The position numbers were made by a program, and so were the translations under genes. From JBPCQA01 sp050998615 (GTDB lineage: Bacteria > Actinomycetota > Actinomycetes > Propionibacteriales > Nocardioidaceae), in contig JBPCQA010000051.1 of the NCBI GenBank assembly GCA_050998615.1, positions 1-64,000 of the forward strand: 64,000 bases of DNA, read 5' to 3'. Below the pieces are notes generated by a model. That model worked only from the letters and a program-made list of their open reading frames with translations, did no database searches and was not told the DNA's origin. This document shows positions 49,535 to 60,037 of this stretch, in pieces (position 1 is the first letter of the stretch; every line of letters starts with the position of its first letter).

Positions 49535-50440
49535 ATGTTGAGAGTGCGGGCTCTTACTCCCGGTTTGTCGGTCGGCGTCGTGGGTGCGGGCCGGGTCGGT
49601 GCCGTGTTGGCTGCGGCGCTGCGCGGCACCGGGCACGAGATCGCGGCAGCGGCCGCAGAGTCGGCGGCGTCCCGCACCAGAGTCGATACCTTATTGCCGG
49701 GCGTCGCGATCGATAAGCCGACTGCCGTCGCCAGGTCGAGTGATCTGTTGCTGCTCACCGTCCCAGATGACGCGCTCGAGAATGTCGTGCGAATGCTGGT
49801 CGCCTCCGGCGCGATTCGGGCCGGGCAATACGTCGTACACACCAGCGGACACCATGGCGTGACCGTGCTGCAACCCGCCCTCGACATCGGGGCGCACGGC
49901 ATTGCCATGCACCCGGCCATGACGTTCACCGGCACTGACGTCGACCTAGAGCGGCTTGCCGGTTGCGTCTTCGGCGTGACCTGCGCGCCCCCGGAGCGCG
50001 CAGCGGCCCAAGAGCTCGTCGACGAGTTACGCGGCCAGCTCAGCTGGATCACGGAAGAAAACCGTGCGGTCTACCACGCGGCCCTGGCGCACGGCGCCAA
50101 CCACCTGGTCACGCTCGTCACCCAGGCGATTGACGTGCTGCGGACCACCGGCTCGAACGACCCAGCCGCCACCTTGCGACCTTTGCTGACTGCCGCGCTC
50201 GACAATGCGCTGGCCTACGGTGATGCCGCCCTGACCGGGCCGATCGTGCGTGGAGACATCGAAACCGTCGGCGAGCATCTGCGTGGTCTTCGCCACAGCG
50301 CCCCGGCCGTCATGGAGTCGTACGTCGTGATGGCTCGCGCCACTGCCAACCGCGCGGTCGTCGCGGGTCGCCTTGAGCCCCGCAGAGCAGCCGCCTTGAT
50401 CGAGGTGCTCGGCGACGCTGTTGCCGGAGTCGTTGCGTGA
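49535..50440 (+). CDS. Rossmann-fold DUF2520 protein
   Basis: This 301-residue protein with NAD(P)-binding LSVGVVGAGRVGAVLAAALR, SSDLLLLTVPDDALENVV and a C-terminal helical DUF2520 domain resembles ProC/ketopantoate reductase-like enzymes. It lies immediately upstream of panC with a GTGA overlap, as in mycobacteria (Rv3603c). A role in pantothenate synthesis, for example as a ketopantoate reductase substitute, is suggested by context only. Confidence 0.85.
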   Translation: MLRVRALTPGLSVGVVGAGRVGAVLAAALRGTGHEIAAAAAESAASRTRVDTLLPGVAIDKPTAVARSSDLLLLTVPDDALENVVRMLVASGAIRAGQYVVHTSGHHGVTVLQPALDIGAHGIAMHPAMTFTGTDVDLERLAGCVFGVTCAPPERAAAQELVDELRGQLSWITEENRAVYHAALAHGANHLVTLVTQAIDVLRTTGSNDPAATLRPLLTAALDNALAYGDAALTGPIVRGDIETVGEHLRGLRHSAPAVMESYVVMARATANRAVVAGRLEPRRAAALIEVLGDAVAGVVA

Positions 50441-51285
50441 AGGTTGCCGCGACGCGGGCCGACTTGCTGGCCGCGTTGGGTGACGACGCAGCCGTCGACG
50501 CGACATGCGCTCTGGTGCCCACGATGGGTGCTCTGCACCGAGGTCATGCCGCACTCATCCGCACCGCGCGTGACGCTAGCCAACGAGTCGTCGTGTCGAT
50601 CTTCGTGAATCCATTGCAGTTCGGCCCGCTGGAGGACCTCGCCAACTACCCGCGCCCGCTGACCGTCGACCTTGAGATGTGCGAAACCTTGGGCGTTGAC
50701 ATCGCCTTCGCGCCGGACGTCGCGACCGTCTATCCAGATGGTGACCCGATGGTGACGGTCGACCCGGGGCCGGTCGCGGAAATCCTCGAGGGAGCGTCTC
50801 GGGCCGGTCACTTCCGCGGCGTCCTCACCGTGGTGGCGAAGTTGTTCGGGCTGGTCCGGCCCGATGCCGCAGTGTTCGGCGAGAAGGACTATCAGCAACT
50901 CGTGCTGGTCCGCCGGATGGTCGGCGACCTTTGCTTGCCGATCGACGTGATCGGTGTCGACATTGTTCGAGACGATGACGACCTGGCGCTGAGCTCCAGG
51001 AACCGATATCTCACCCCGACCGCACGCGCCTCGGCGCTGGCCCTCAGCCGTGCTATGCGGGCTGGTCAGGGGGCGGCGGAGCAAGGAGTGGCTTGCGTGC
51101 TCAATGCCGCCGAACGGGTGCTGGTGTCGTACCCGGAGGTGGATGTCGACTACCTGGCTCTGCGCGGCACCGACTTGCGCGACGCACCGCCCTCGGGGCA
51201 AGCCCGGTTGCTCGTCGCCGGCAAAGTAGGCGGCACCAGGCTCCTCGACAACGTGCCGGTGGTCATCGGCCGCACCGTTCGCTGA
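50437..51285 (+). CDS. panC: Pantothenate synthetase
   Basis: The 282-residue enzyme condenses pantoate and beta-alanine with ATP. The adenylate-forming motifs are VPTMGALHRGHAALIRTARD (HxGH), VSIFVNPLQFGPLEDLANYP and FGEKDYQQLVLVRRMVGDL, with LSSRNRYL later. GTG 50437. panD, usually next in this gene order, is absent; coaX follows directly. Confidence 0.95.
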   Translation: MKVAATRADLLAALGDDAAVDATCALVPTMGALHRGHAALIRTARDASQRVVVSIFVNPLQFGPLEDLANYPRPLTVDLEMCETLGVDIAFAPDVATVYPDGDPMVTVDPGPVAEILEGASRAGHFRGVLTVVAKLFGLVRPDAAVFGEKDYQQLVLVRRMVGDLCLPIDVIGVDIVRDDDDLALSSRNRYLTPTARASALALSRAMRAGQGAAEQGVACVLNAAERVLVSYPEVDVDYLALRGTDLRDAPPSGQARLLVAGKVGGTRLLDNVPVVIGRTVR

Positions 51286-51292
51286 GCCGTTC

Positions 51293-52075
51293 ATGGCACT
51301 GTTGTGCGTCGCGGTCGAGAACACCGACACCTTGCTAGGCCGATTCGACGCCGAACGACTCACCGGTCGCTGGCGGTTGGCGACCGACCAGCGGCGCACC
51401 GCAGACGAGTGGGGTGTGCTGGTGAAAGGGTTGATCGACGACGGCTCGGACGCCGACGCGGTGGCTGGCATCTGCATCTCTTCAGCCGTGCCCGTGGTGC
51501 TGCAGGAGCTGCGCCGCATGGCCGCCGACTACTTTCCGTCCGCCGACTGCCTGATCGTCGGCCCCGGGGTAAAAACCGGCCTGCCGGTGCTGATGGACAA
51601 TCCGCGCGAGGTCGGCACCGATCGCATCGTCAACGCATTGGCCGCACTGGAGCTGGTGGGCGGTCCTTGCATCGTGGTCGACTGCGGCACCGCGACGACG
51701 TTCGACGTGGTGACCGGTGAGGGGCAGTACGTCGGCGGCGCGATCGCACCGGGAATCGCGATCTCGCTGGCGGCGCTGGCTGCCCACGGGGCACAGCTGC
51801 GCCAGGTGGAGTTGGCGCAGCCGCGTACGCCGATCGCCAAGAACACCGTGGAGGCGTTGCAGTCGGGGGCTGTCTACGGATTCGCCGGGCAGGTCGACGG
51901 GATCGTGGGTCGGATGCGTGAGCAGCTCGGGCTCGACGTCGCCGAGCTGGAGGTGATCGCCACCGGCGCGTTGGCCCCGGCGGTGCTCGCGCATTGTGAG
52001 TCGGTGACCCGCCACCAGCCCGATCTCACGCTGCACGGCCTTCGCCTGATCTATTCCCGCAACCGCTTGCTTTAG
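51293..52075 (+). CDS. coaX: Type III pantothenate kinase homologue with altered phosphate loop
   Basis: The 260-residue ASKHA-fold protein has NPREVGTDRIVNALAALELV, IVVDCGTATTFDVVTGEGQY (phosphate-2 Asp) and GGAIAPGIAISLAALAAHGA, all typical of CoaX. The phosphate-1 motif, normally DxGNTxT, reads LCVAVENTDTLLGRFD here, so its Asp is Ala and its Gly is Glu. Loss of that Asp should impair ATP/Mg binding, so the protein may not phosphorylate pantothenate. It follows panC at 7 bp. Confidence 0.88.
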   Translation: MALLCVAVENTDTLLGRFDAERLTGRWRLATDQRRTADEWGVLVKGLIDDGSDADAVAGICISSAVPVVLQELRRMAADYFPSADCLIVGPGVKTGLPVLMDNPREVGTDRIVNALAALELVGGPCIVVDCGTATTFDVVTGEGQYVGGAIAPGIAISLAALAAHGAQLRQVELAQPRTPIAKNTVEALQSGAVYGFAGQVDGIVGRMREQLGLDVAELEVIATGALAPAVLAHCESVTRHQPDLTLHGLRLIYSRNRLL

Positions 52076-52101
52076 AGCGCGCCCCTATCTGCGCGGGCTC
52101 T
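52074..52101. repeat. Hairpin repeat family A, right half only
   Basis: CCCCTATCTGCGCGGGCTCT is preceded by AGAGCGCG; the left arm is reduced to eight bases. It lies at the coaX stop, before the lysS promoter region. Confidence 0.65.
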
Positions 52102-52193
52102 TAACCTCGGCGGGCTGGCGGCAGGGAAGCCGGCTGATTCACGATCGATATTGCACCGGCGGCCGACAGTTCGCATGTCGTAACCTGTGACCC

Positions 52194-53708
52194 ATGCCGC
52201 CTCCCCGATCCCCGTCCCGATCCGAGCGCAGCGACGACCTGCCTGAGCAGATGCGGGTGCGGCGGGGCAAGCGGGAGTCGCTTATTGCCAAGGGGATGCC
52301 GCCCTATCCCGTGTCGGTGCCACGCACCCATTCACTCGCGGACGTCCGGACGGCGTACGACGACATGGTGCTGGGGCCGGACCATCGAACTGGCGAACAT
52401 GTCGCGGTCACGGGTCGGGTGATTTTCTTGCGCGACAACGGCAAGCTTTGCTTTGTGCGGCTGCGAGAAGGTGACGGGACCGAGTTGCAAGCCATGTTTT
52501 CTCTTGCTGAGCTGGGCGAAGCGTCCTTGAACGACTTCAAGACGCTGGTCGACATTGGCGACCATCTCGCGGTGCAGGGGGAGGTTGTGACAAGTCGTAG
52601 CGGTGAGCTGTCGATCCAGGTAATCGGATGGCAGATGGCGGCCAAGACATTGCGGCCGCTGCCAAATGAGCACCGGCCACTGTCGGATGAGGCGCGGGTT
52701 CGCCTTAGGTACGTCGACATGATCGTGCGTCCCGAGACCCGCGACATCGTGCGCGCCAAGGCCGCCGTGCTGAAGTCGCTACGCGCGACCCTGGATAGGC
52801 GTGGTTTTGTTGAGGTCGAGACGCCGGTGCTCCAGCTCACCAACGGAGGAGCAGCAGCACGTCCGTTTCGAACTAATTTGAATGCCTTCGACCAGGAGAT
52901 GCTGCTGCGGATTGCTCTCGAACTGCCGCTCAAACGGACGCTGGTCGGGGGTATCGAACGGGTCTACGAAATCGGCAGGACATTTCGCAACGAGGGCCTG
53001 GATTCATCCCATGCCGTCGATTTTTCGATGCTGGAGGCTTATCAGGCGTACGGAGACTACAACTCGATGATGGAGCTCTTGCGAAGCCTCGTCCTGGACG
53101 CGGCGGATGCCGTCGGCTCGCGTGTTGTTCCGGCTCGAGACGGCTCGCAGCTAGACCTAACGACTGGTTGGCAACGCGTCTGCGTTCTCGACCTGGTTTC
53201 GGATGCGGTCGGCGAGCGGGTCACCGTGCAGACGTCAGCGGCGGTGCTTCGTGATTACGCGGACAAGCACAAAGTGGAGTTACAGCCAGCTTGGGATGCG
53301 GACGAAATCGTGGTCGAGCTTTATGAGAAGTTGGTTGAGCGCACACTGCTTCAGCCGACGTTTGTCTGTGATTTTCCTGAGGGAGCCAAGCCGCTTGCCA
53401 AGGCTCACCGAGACATTCCCGGACTCAGTGAAGCCTTCGATCTAGTGATCAACGGAGTCGAGCTGGTGACGGCGTACTCGGAGATGAACGATCCGGTGGT
53501 CCAACGCGAGCGCCTGACCGAACAGTCGTTGCGCGCCGCTCAGGGTGATCTTGAGGCAATGGACCTGGACGAGGATTTCTTGCGCGCCCTCGAGTTCGGC
53601 ATGCCACCTGCGGGCGGTATGGGCATGGGGGTGGATCGGCTCGTCATGGTGTTGACCGGTGTGGGGATTCGAGAGTCAATCCTGTTTCCGTTGATGCGAC
53701 CCGAATAG
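52194..53708 (+). CDS. lysS: Lysyl-tRNA synthetase (class II)
   Basis: This 504-residue enzyme charges tRNA-Lys. The N-terminal OB-fold domain includes HVAVTGRVIFLRDNGKLCFV. The class II core has motif 2 FRNEGLDSSHAVDFSMLEAY and motif 3 GGMGMGVDRLVMVLTG. The start MPPPRSPSRSERSDDLPEQM is ATG 52194. Codon choice here is clearly less GC-biased than in neighbours (many TTT, CTT, GTT and GAT codons between 52,400 and 53,700), suggesting replacement from another source. It is followed by a strong hairpin. Confidence 0.95.
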   Translation: MPPPRSPSRSERSDDLPEQMRVRRGKRESLIAKGMPPYPVSVPRTHSLADVRTAYDDMVLGPDHRTGEHVAVTGRVIFLRDNGKLCFVRLREGDGTELQAMFSLAELGEASLNDFKTLVDIGDHLAVQGEVVTSRSGELSIQVIGWQMAAKTLRPLPNEHRPLSDEARVRLRYVDMIVRPETRDIVRAKAAVLKSLRATLDRRGFVEVETPVLQLTNGGAAARPFRTNLNAFDQEMLLRIALELPLKRTLVGGIERVYEIGRTFRNEGLDSSHAVDFSMLEAYQAYGDYNSMMELLRSLVLDAADAVGSRVVPARDGSQLDLTTGWQRVCVLDLVSDAVGERVTVQTSAAVLRDYADKHKVELQPAWDADEIVVELYEKLVERTLLQPTFVCDFPEGAKPLAKAHRDIPGLSEAFDLVINGVELVTAYSEMNDPVVQRERLTEQSLRAAQGDLEAMDLDEDFLRALEFGMPPAGGMGMGVDRLVMVLTGVGIRESILFPLMRPE

Positions 53709-53727
53709 CCACCGAGGCTTCGGTGGC
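53708..53727 (+). terminator. Hairpin after lysS
   Basis: GCCACCGA-GGCT-TCGGTGGC is a perfect 8-bp stem right at the lysS stop, without a T-run; a probable terminator. Confidence 0.6.
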
Positions 53728-53759
53728 AGGTGACCAGGTCATAATCCGCGCAAGGTTCC

Positions 53760-53812
53760 AGAGGCCGCGCACATAGGGAGTCGCCGGGCTCGCCCCTATC
53801 TGCGCGCGCTCT
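53760..53812. repeat. Hairpin repeat family A, short form (53 bp)
   Basis: AGAGGCCGCGCACATAGGGA, loop GTCGCCGGGCTCG, then CCCCTATCTGCGCGCGCTCT. This is the simplest form of the family, a 20-bp imperfect stem with a short loop. It lies between lysS and lsr2. Confidence 0.75.
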
Positions 53813-53862
53813 TGATAGGTCTGTTAGCGTGGGCGGCATCCAATCAATGGAAAGGAATGATC

Positions 53863-54204
53863 GTGGCTCAGCGTGTGCATATAGTGCTGGAAGATGATCT
53901 GGATGGCTCCACCGCAGATGAGACCGTGATGTTCGGCTTGGACGGAACAAGTTACGAGATCGACTTGTCGAGCGAACATGCGGCGACGCTTCGCGACGGT
54001 CTCTCCCAATACGTCGGCGCGGCACGGCGGGCCTCCGGCCGCGGCCTCCGCCGTGGCGTTCGAGGACGCGGCGCTACTGGCCCCAGCCCATCCGACGTGC
54101 GCGAGTGGGCCCGGGCCAACGGCTTCGAGGTGTCCGGCCGCGGCCGGGTGCCGGCGGATGTCCGCACGGCGTACAACGCCGCTCATGAGAGCGGGCGCGC
54201 TTAG
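53863..54204 (+). CDS. lsr2: Lsr2-type nucleoid-associated protein
   Basis: The 113-residue xenogeneic silencer bridges AT-rich DNA. The N-terminal dimerisation domain (VAQRVHIVLEDDLDGSTADE) is followed by an Arg/Gly-rich linker. The C-terminal DNA-binding domain (VREWARANGFEVSGRGRVPA, DVRTAYNAAH) contains RGR, the AT-hook-like minor-groove motif. GTG 53863 has AAAGGA 6 bp upstream; ATG 53857 adds two residues. The AT-rich palindrome at 30,183 and the lower-GC lysS are natural candidate targets. Confidence 0.93.
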   Translation: MAQRVHIVLEDDLDGSTADETVMFGLDGTSYEIDLSSEHAATLRDGLSQYVGAARRASGRGLRRGVRGRGATGPSPSDVREWARANGFEVSGRGRVPADVRTAYNAAHESGRA

Positions 54205-54364
54205 AGCCCGCTCGGACAGGGATTCGCCGGGCTCGCGGCCCTTCGCATCCCGGCTGGCTGCGTTCTCGTCGGTCAGCGCACCCCCCGGTGCGCTTCCCTC
54301 CTCGGCCTGGCCATCCGGGCGCGAATGACCCGCTCCCTTTCCGACGCCCTATCCGCGGGGCTCT
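54203..54364. repeat. Hairpin repeat family A, long form (162 bp)
   Basis: It starts with AGAGCCCGCTCGGACAGGGA and ends with CCCTATCCGCGGGGCTCT. The interior (CATCCCGGCTGGCTGCGTTC, TCGTCGGTCAGCGCACCCCC) matches the long copy at 45,625 closely. The left end overlaps the lsr2 stop codon. From 54,365 to 54,557 there is the clpC promoter region and no recognisable gene; TAGCAT at 54,519-54,524 could be a -10 element. Confidence 0.75.
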
Positions 54365-54557
54365 CAGCCGACAGTTTGGCCGATGGCTCGGTTACGCCGG
54401 TGTCGTGTTCGCCGCCGGCGTAATCGTGCTGGGGTTGAGCGGGGAACACGGCGGGCAGTAGCCAGGTTGTGGTAGTTCACAAGGTGATCGTGTGGGTCGA
54501 GCCAGGGGCGGCTACGGCTAGCATGGTGAGTGACGCAACCTAGGAGCGATGAGGTTT

Positions 54558-57062
<2,505 letters not shown>

Positions 57063-57945
57063 GCCATGGTTGTAGTGCCGGGCGGGGGTCTGGCCACACC
57101 GCATCGACGCGCCCGACCGACACCGGACCGTCCTGGCCTCGCAGCAAGGCGAGGATACGACCGCGGCATTGCCGGTCTGTGCCGGCGTAGCGTTGGCCTC
57201 GGCGCGGCGGACCGGCGTACGCCGGATAGTTCGCCGCTCGCCACGCGCACAGCCGCTTGACCGGGCACTTTGCGCAGGCTGGCGAGCGAGCCGTGCACAC
57301 AAGCGCTCCCAGCTCCATCAGCGCCACGCTCCCCTGGGCAGCGGCCTCCGGTTGGTGGGGCAGCAGATCGATGGCCCTGGCGCGTTCGGCGTTCGTGACC
57401 GTCGGGGACGGCGACTCGTTGCCACCGACCAGGCGGCCAAGCACCCGACGGACATTGGTATCCAAGACGACGGCTGGCTGCCGGTAGGCGAAGGCGCGGA
57501 CGGCTGCCGCTGTGTAGTCGCCGACTCCGGGCAGCGCCCGAAGATCGTCGTACGTCGACGGCACCTCCCCGTCGTGGAGACGATCGACGAGCGTTGCAGC
57601 CTGGTGCAGGCGAAGCGCTCGCCGCGGGTAGCCCATGCGCCCCCATTGGCGCACCGCCTCGCCCGGCTGATCGGCGGCCAGTGCAGTAGGCGTGGGCCAG
57701 CGGCGGCGCCACGCGGCGTACACCGGCAGGACGCGGGAGACCGGTGTTCGCTGAAGCATGACTTCACTTACCAGCACCTCCCAACCGCTCACGCCTGCTT
57801 CACGCCACGGCAGTTGCCGGGCATGGTCGGCGTACCACCGTGCAAGCAGCTTGTGGGCAAGGGACTGGACGTCGAGAGTTCGGGATCCAGGCATGTCGAC
57901 GAGATGATGCCATAAATCGGCGGCGCTGCGGGATAGCGTTGGCCA

Positions 57946-58782
57946 ATGAGCAACGTGATGCGCCCGCAGGGGCCATTGCCGCCCCGCGTCTATTGGACCA
58001 GGCGGCTGGTCCTGCTCAGCGTGGTATTGATCCTGGTCTTGGTGGCCTGGTGGTTGTTCAGCGGAGTCAGCGGCACGGCCGCCAACGACCAACGAGCGGC
58101 GACAACTCCCACGTCGACCCACTCGGCGGGCTTGGCCGCACTGTCGACGCCGAAGCCGCCGGCGATCGACGGCTCTGTCCCAACCCGGGTGAGCACGAAC
58201 GGCGTGCACGACCACAGCGGCCAGCCGGCAACGAAACTGTCCACGGGGCTACAGTCCGGTAGTCCGCCAGCCGGCAATTCAACAGCTGGCAGTCCGCAAG
58301 CCGGTAGCAATCCTGCTCGGCAGCGGCAACCGGCACCGCCGCCGAGTACGCCGACGCAGCGCACCGACATTGTGTTGGCCCAACCCACCGGTGACTGCAA
58401 CCCACGGCAGGTCGGCATGTCAATCAAGGTGCAAGACTCTGCGACCGGTCAAACCAACCCCGTCGACGTCGTCTTGACCAGCACCGCGACCCCGGCCTGT
58501 AGGTTGGCGATTACGCCAAGCTCATTCGAACTTCGAGTGACCTCAGGTGGCGTGATGGTGTGGTCAAGTCGCACCTGCCCCAACGCGCTGCCCGCACGAG
58601 AGGTGGTGGTGCGTGCCCATCCGCCTTCCACGTATCGCTTCACCTGGAGCGGTCACTTGTCCAACCCGGGTTGCAGAGGGCTTGGCAAGGCGGCTGCGCC
58701 GGGCGGCTACTGGGTGGAAGCCGCGCTCATCGGCGGTAACCCGCAGCGGGCCTACTTCGACGTCACCGCGGCGAAGTCGTAG
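57946..58782 (+). CDS. Membrane-anchored extracytoplasmic protein with beta domain
   Basis: This 278-residue protein has a short cytoplasmic start, one helix (LVLLSVVLILVLVAWWLFSG) and a Ser/Pro/Gly linker with SPPAGNSTAGSPQAGSNPA repeats. A C-terminal domain of about 130 residues (TDIVLAQPTGDCNPRQVGMS ... ACRLAITPSSFELRVTSGGV ... TYRFTWSGHLSNPGCRG) has four conserved Cys, likely two disulfides. A protein of this design lies between mutY and disA in mycobacteria (Rv3587c). The function is unknown. Confidence 0.8.
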   Translation: MSNVMRPQGPLPPRVYWTRRLVLLSVVLILVLVAWWLFSGVSGTAANDQRAATTPTSTHSAGLAALSTPKPPAIDGSVPTRVSTNGVHDHSGQPATKLSTGLQSGSPPAGNSTAGSPQAGSNPARQRQPAPPPSTPTQRTDIVLAQPTGDCNPRQVGMSIKVQDSATGQTNPVDVVLTSTATPACRLAITPSSFELRVTSGGVMVWSSRTCPNALPAREVVVRAHPPSTYRFTWSGHLSNPGCRGLGKAAAPGGYWVEAALIGGNPQRAYFDVTAAKS

Positions 58783-58847
58783 CATCGGCTGCCGCGCCAG
58801 CGTCAGGAGAGTGCTTTGAGACTTGCGCGGCAAGTTCTACACAGGCT

Positions 58848-59933
58848 CTACACGTACCGCTCGAGGATGCTGGACTCGGCGAGCCTCGACAAGCCTTCGC
58901 GCACCGATCTGGCCCGGCTGTCGCCGACCCCTTCGACGGTTTGCAGGTCATCGGTGCTTGCGGCCAATAGCTTCTGCAGATGGCCGAAGTGGTCGACGAG
59001 CCTCTCGATCACCGGGCCTGGCAACCGAGGGACCTTGGCCAACAACCGGTAGCCGCGTGGACTCACCGCGCTGTCGAGTTGCTCGGTGCCGCCAACTCCG
59101 AGTGCCCGTGAAAGAGAGGCGATGTCCAGCAGATCCGTGGGAGTCAACGAGATGAAGTCGCGAAGCACCTCGCCGGCGCTTCGGGATCGCCGGCCGGTGG
59201 GCAGGTAGTCACGAATGATCAGCTCCCGTTCGAGATCGACGCCGGCGACCAGCTCGTCGAGTTGCAGCGACAGCAGCCGGCCGTCGGTGCCAAGCTCAAG
59301 CACGTAGTCCTCGATCTCGGTGGCGATCCGCAACACCATCTCCAGCCGTTGTGCCACCGCGGCGACATCTCGCACCGTCACCAGGTCTTCGATCTCCAGG
59401 GCCGACAACGTGCCTGAGACCTCGTCGAGCCGCATCTTGTATCGCTCCAGCGTGGCAAGTGCCTGATTGGCACGGGACAAGATCGCGCCGGTGTCTTCCA
59501 GCACGTAGCGGGCGTTGTCGACGTACAACGCGATGATGTGCATCGACTGCGACACGGAGATGACCGGTAGGCCTGTCTGGCGTGCCACCCGGTCGGCCGT
59601 GCGGTGCCGAGTGCCTGCTTCCTGGGTGACTATCGATGCGTCGGGCATCAGGTGAACGCCCGCCCTGATGATCCGGCTGGCCTCCTGGTCGCAAACGATC
59701 GCGCCGTCCATTTTAGCGAGCTCACGCAGCCCGGTGGCGCTGAAATCGACATCGAGGAGAAACCCACCGGTGCAAAGCGACTCCACCGTCTTGTCGTTTC
59801 CGAGCACCACGAGCGCGCCGGTGCGGCCGCGAAGCACCCGCTCCAGCCCCTCCCGCAGCTGGGTGCCGGGCGCGACGGCCGCCAGCGTTGCGCGCATTTT
59901 CGCATCCTCGAAATGCCGTTCGCCGCTTGCCAC
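58848..59933 (-). CDS. disA: DNA integrity scanning diadenylate cyclase
   Basis: The 361-residue enzyme makes c-di-AMP from two ATP while scanning DNA. The DAC domain has MDGAIVCDQEASRIIRAGVH (DGA) and TQEAGTRHRTADRVARQTGL (RHR). A helical spine and the C-terminal HhH DNA-binding domain (LLAASTDDLQTVEGVGDSRA) follow. It is adjacent to radA, its inhibitor in other bacteria, on the same strand. ATG 59933. Confidence 0.95.
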   Translation of the reverse strand: MASGERHFEDAKMRATLAAVAPGTQLREGLERVLRGRTGALVVLGNDKTVESLCTGGFLLDVDFSATGLRELAKMDGAIVCDQEASRIIRAGVHLMPDASIVTQEAGTRHRTADRVARQTGLPVISVSQSMHIIALYVDNARYVLEDTGAILSRANQALATLERYKMRLDEVSGTLSALEIEDLVTVRDVAAVAQRLEMVLRIATEIEDYVLELGTDGRLLSLQLDELVAGVDLERELIIRDYLPTGRRSRSAGEVLRDFISLTPTDLLDIASLSRALGVGGTEQLDSAVSPRGYRLLAKVPRLPGPVIERLVDHFGHLQKLLAASTDDLQTVEGVGDSRARSVREGLSRLAESSILERYV

Positions 59934-59970
59934 TCTTGCCTCTCGGTCGCCACAGATGTGCGATCAGTGT

Positions 59971-60029
59971 AGAGCCCGCGCGGGCCGGGATTCGCCGGGC
60001 ACGCGGCCCCTCGCATCCCGGCGCGCAGC
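59971..60029. repeat. Hairpin repeat family A, left part only
   Basis: AGAGCCCGCGCGGGCCGGGA, then TTCGCCGGGCACGCGGCCCC and TCGCATCCCGGC. It follows the left side of the long copies but lacks the right terminus. It lies between radA and disA. Confidence 0.6.
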
Positions 60030-60037
60030 CGGAAGCG

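Noticed and set aside
51286..51292. A panD gene expected between panC and coaX
   Set aside because: Only seven bases separate the two genes, so panD is simply absent at this place.
54365..54465. Short hydrophobic frame (WLGYAGVVFAAGVIVLGLSG) before clpC
   Set aside because: It reads like a single helix but has no start codon or ribosome site and begins inside the family A repeat; probably chance or a tiny relic.
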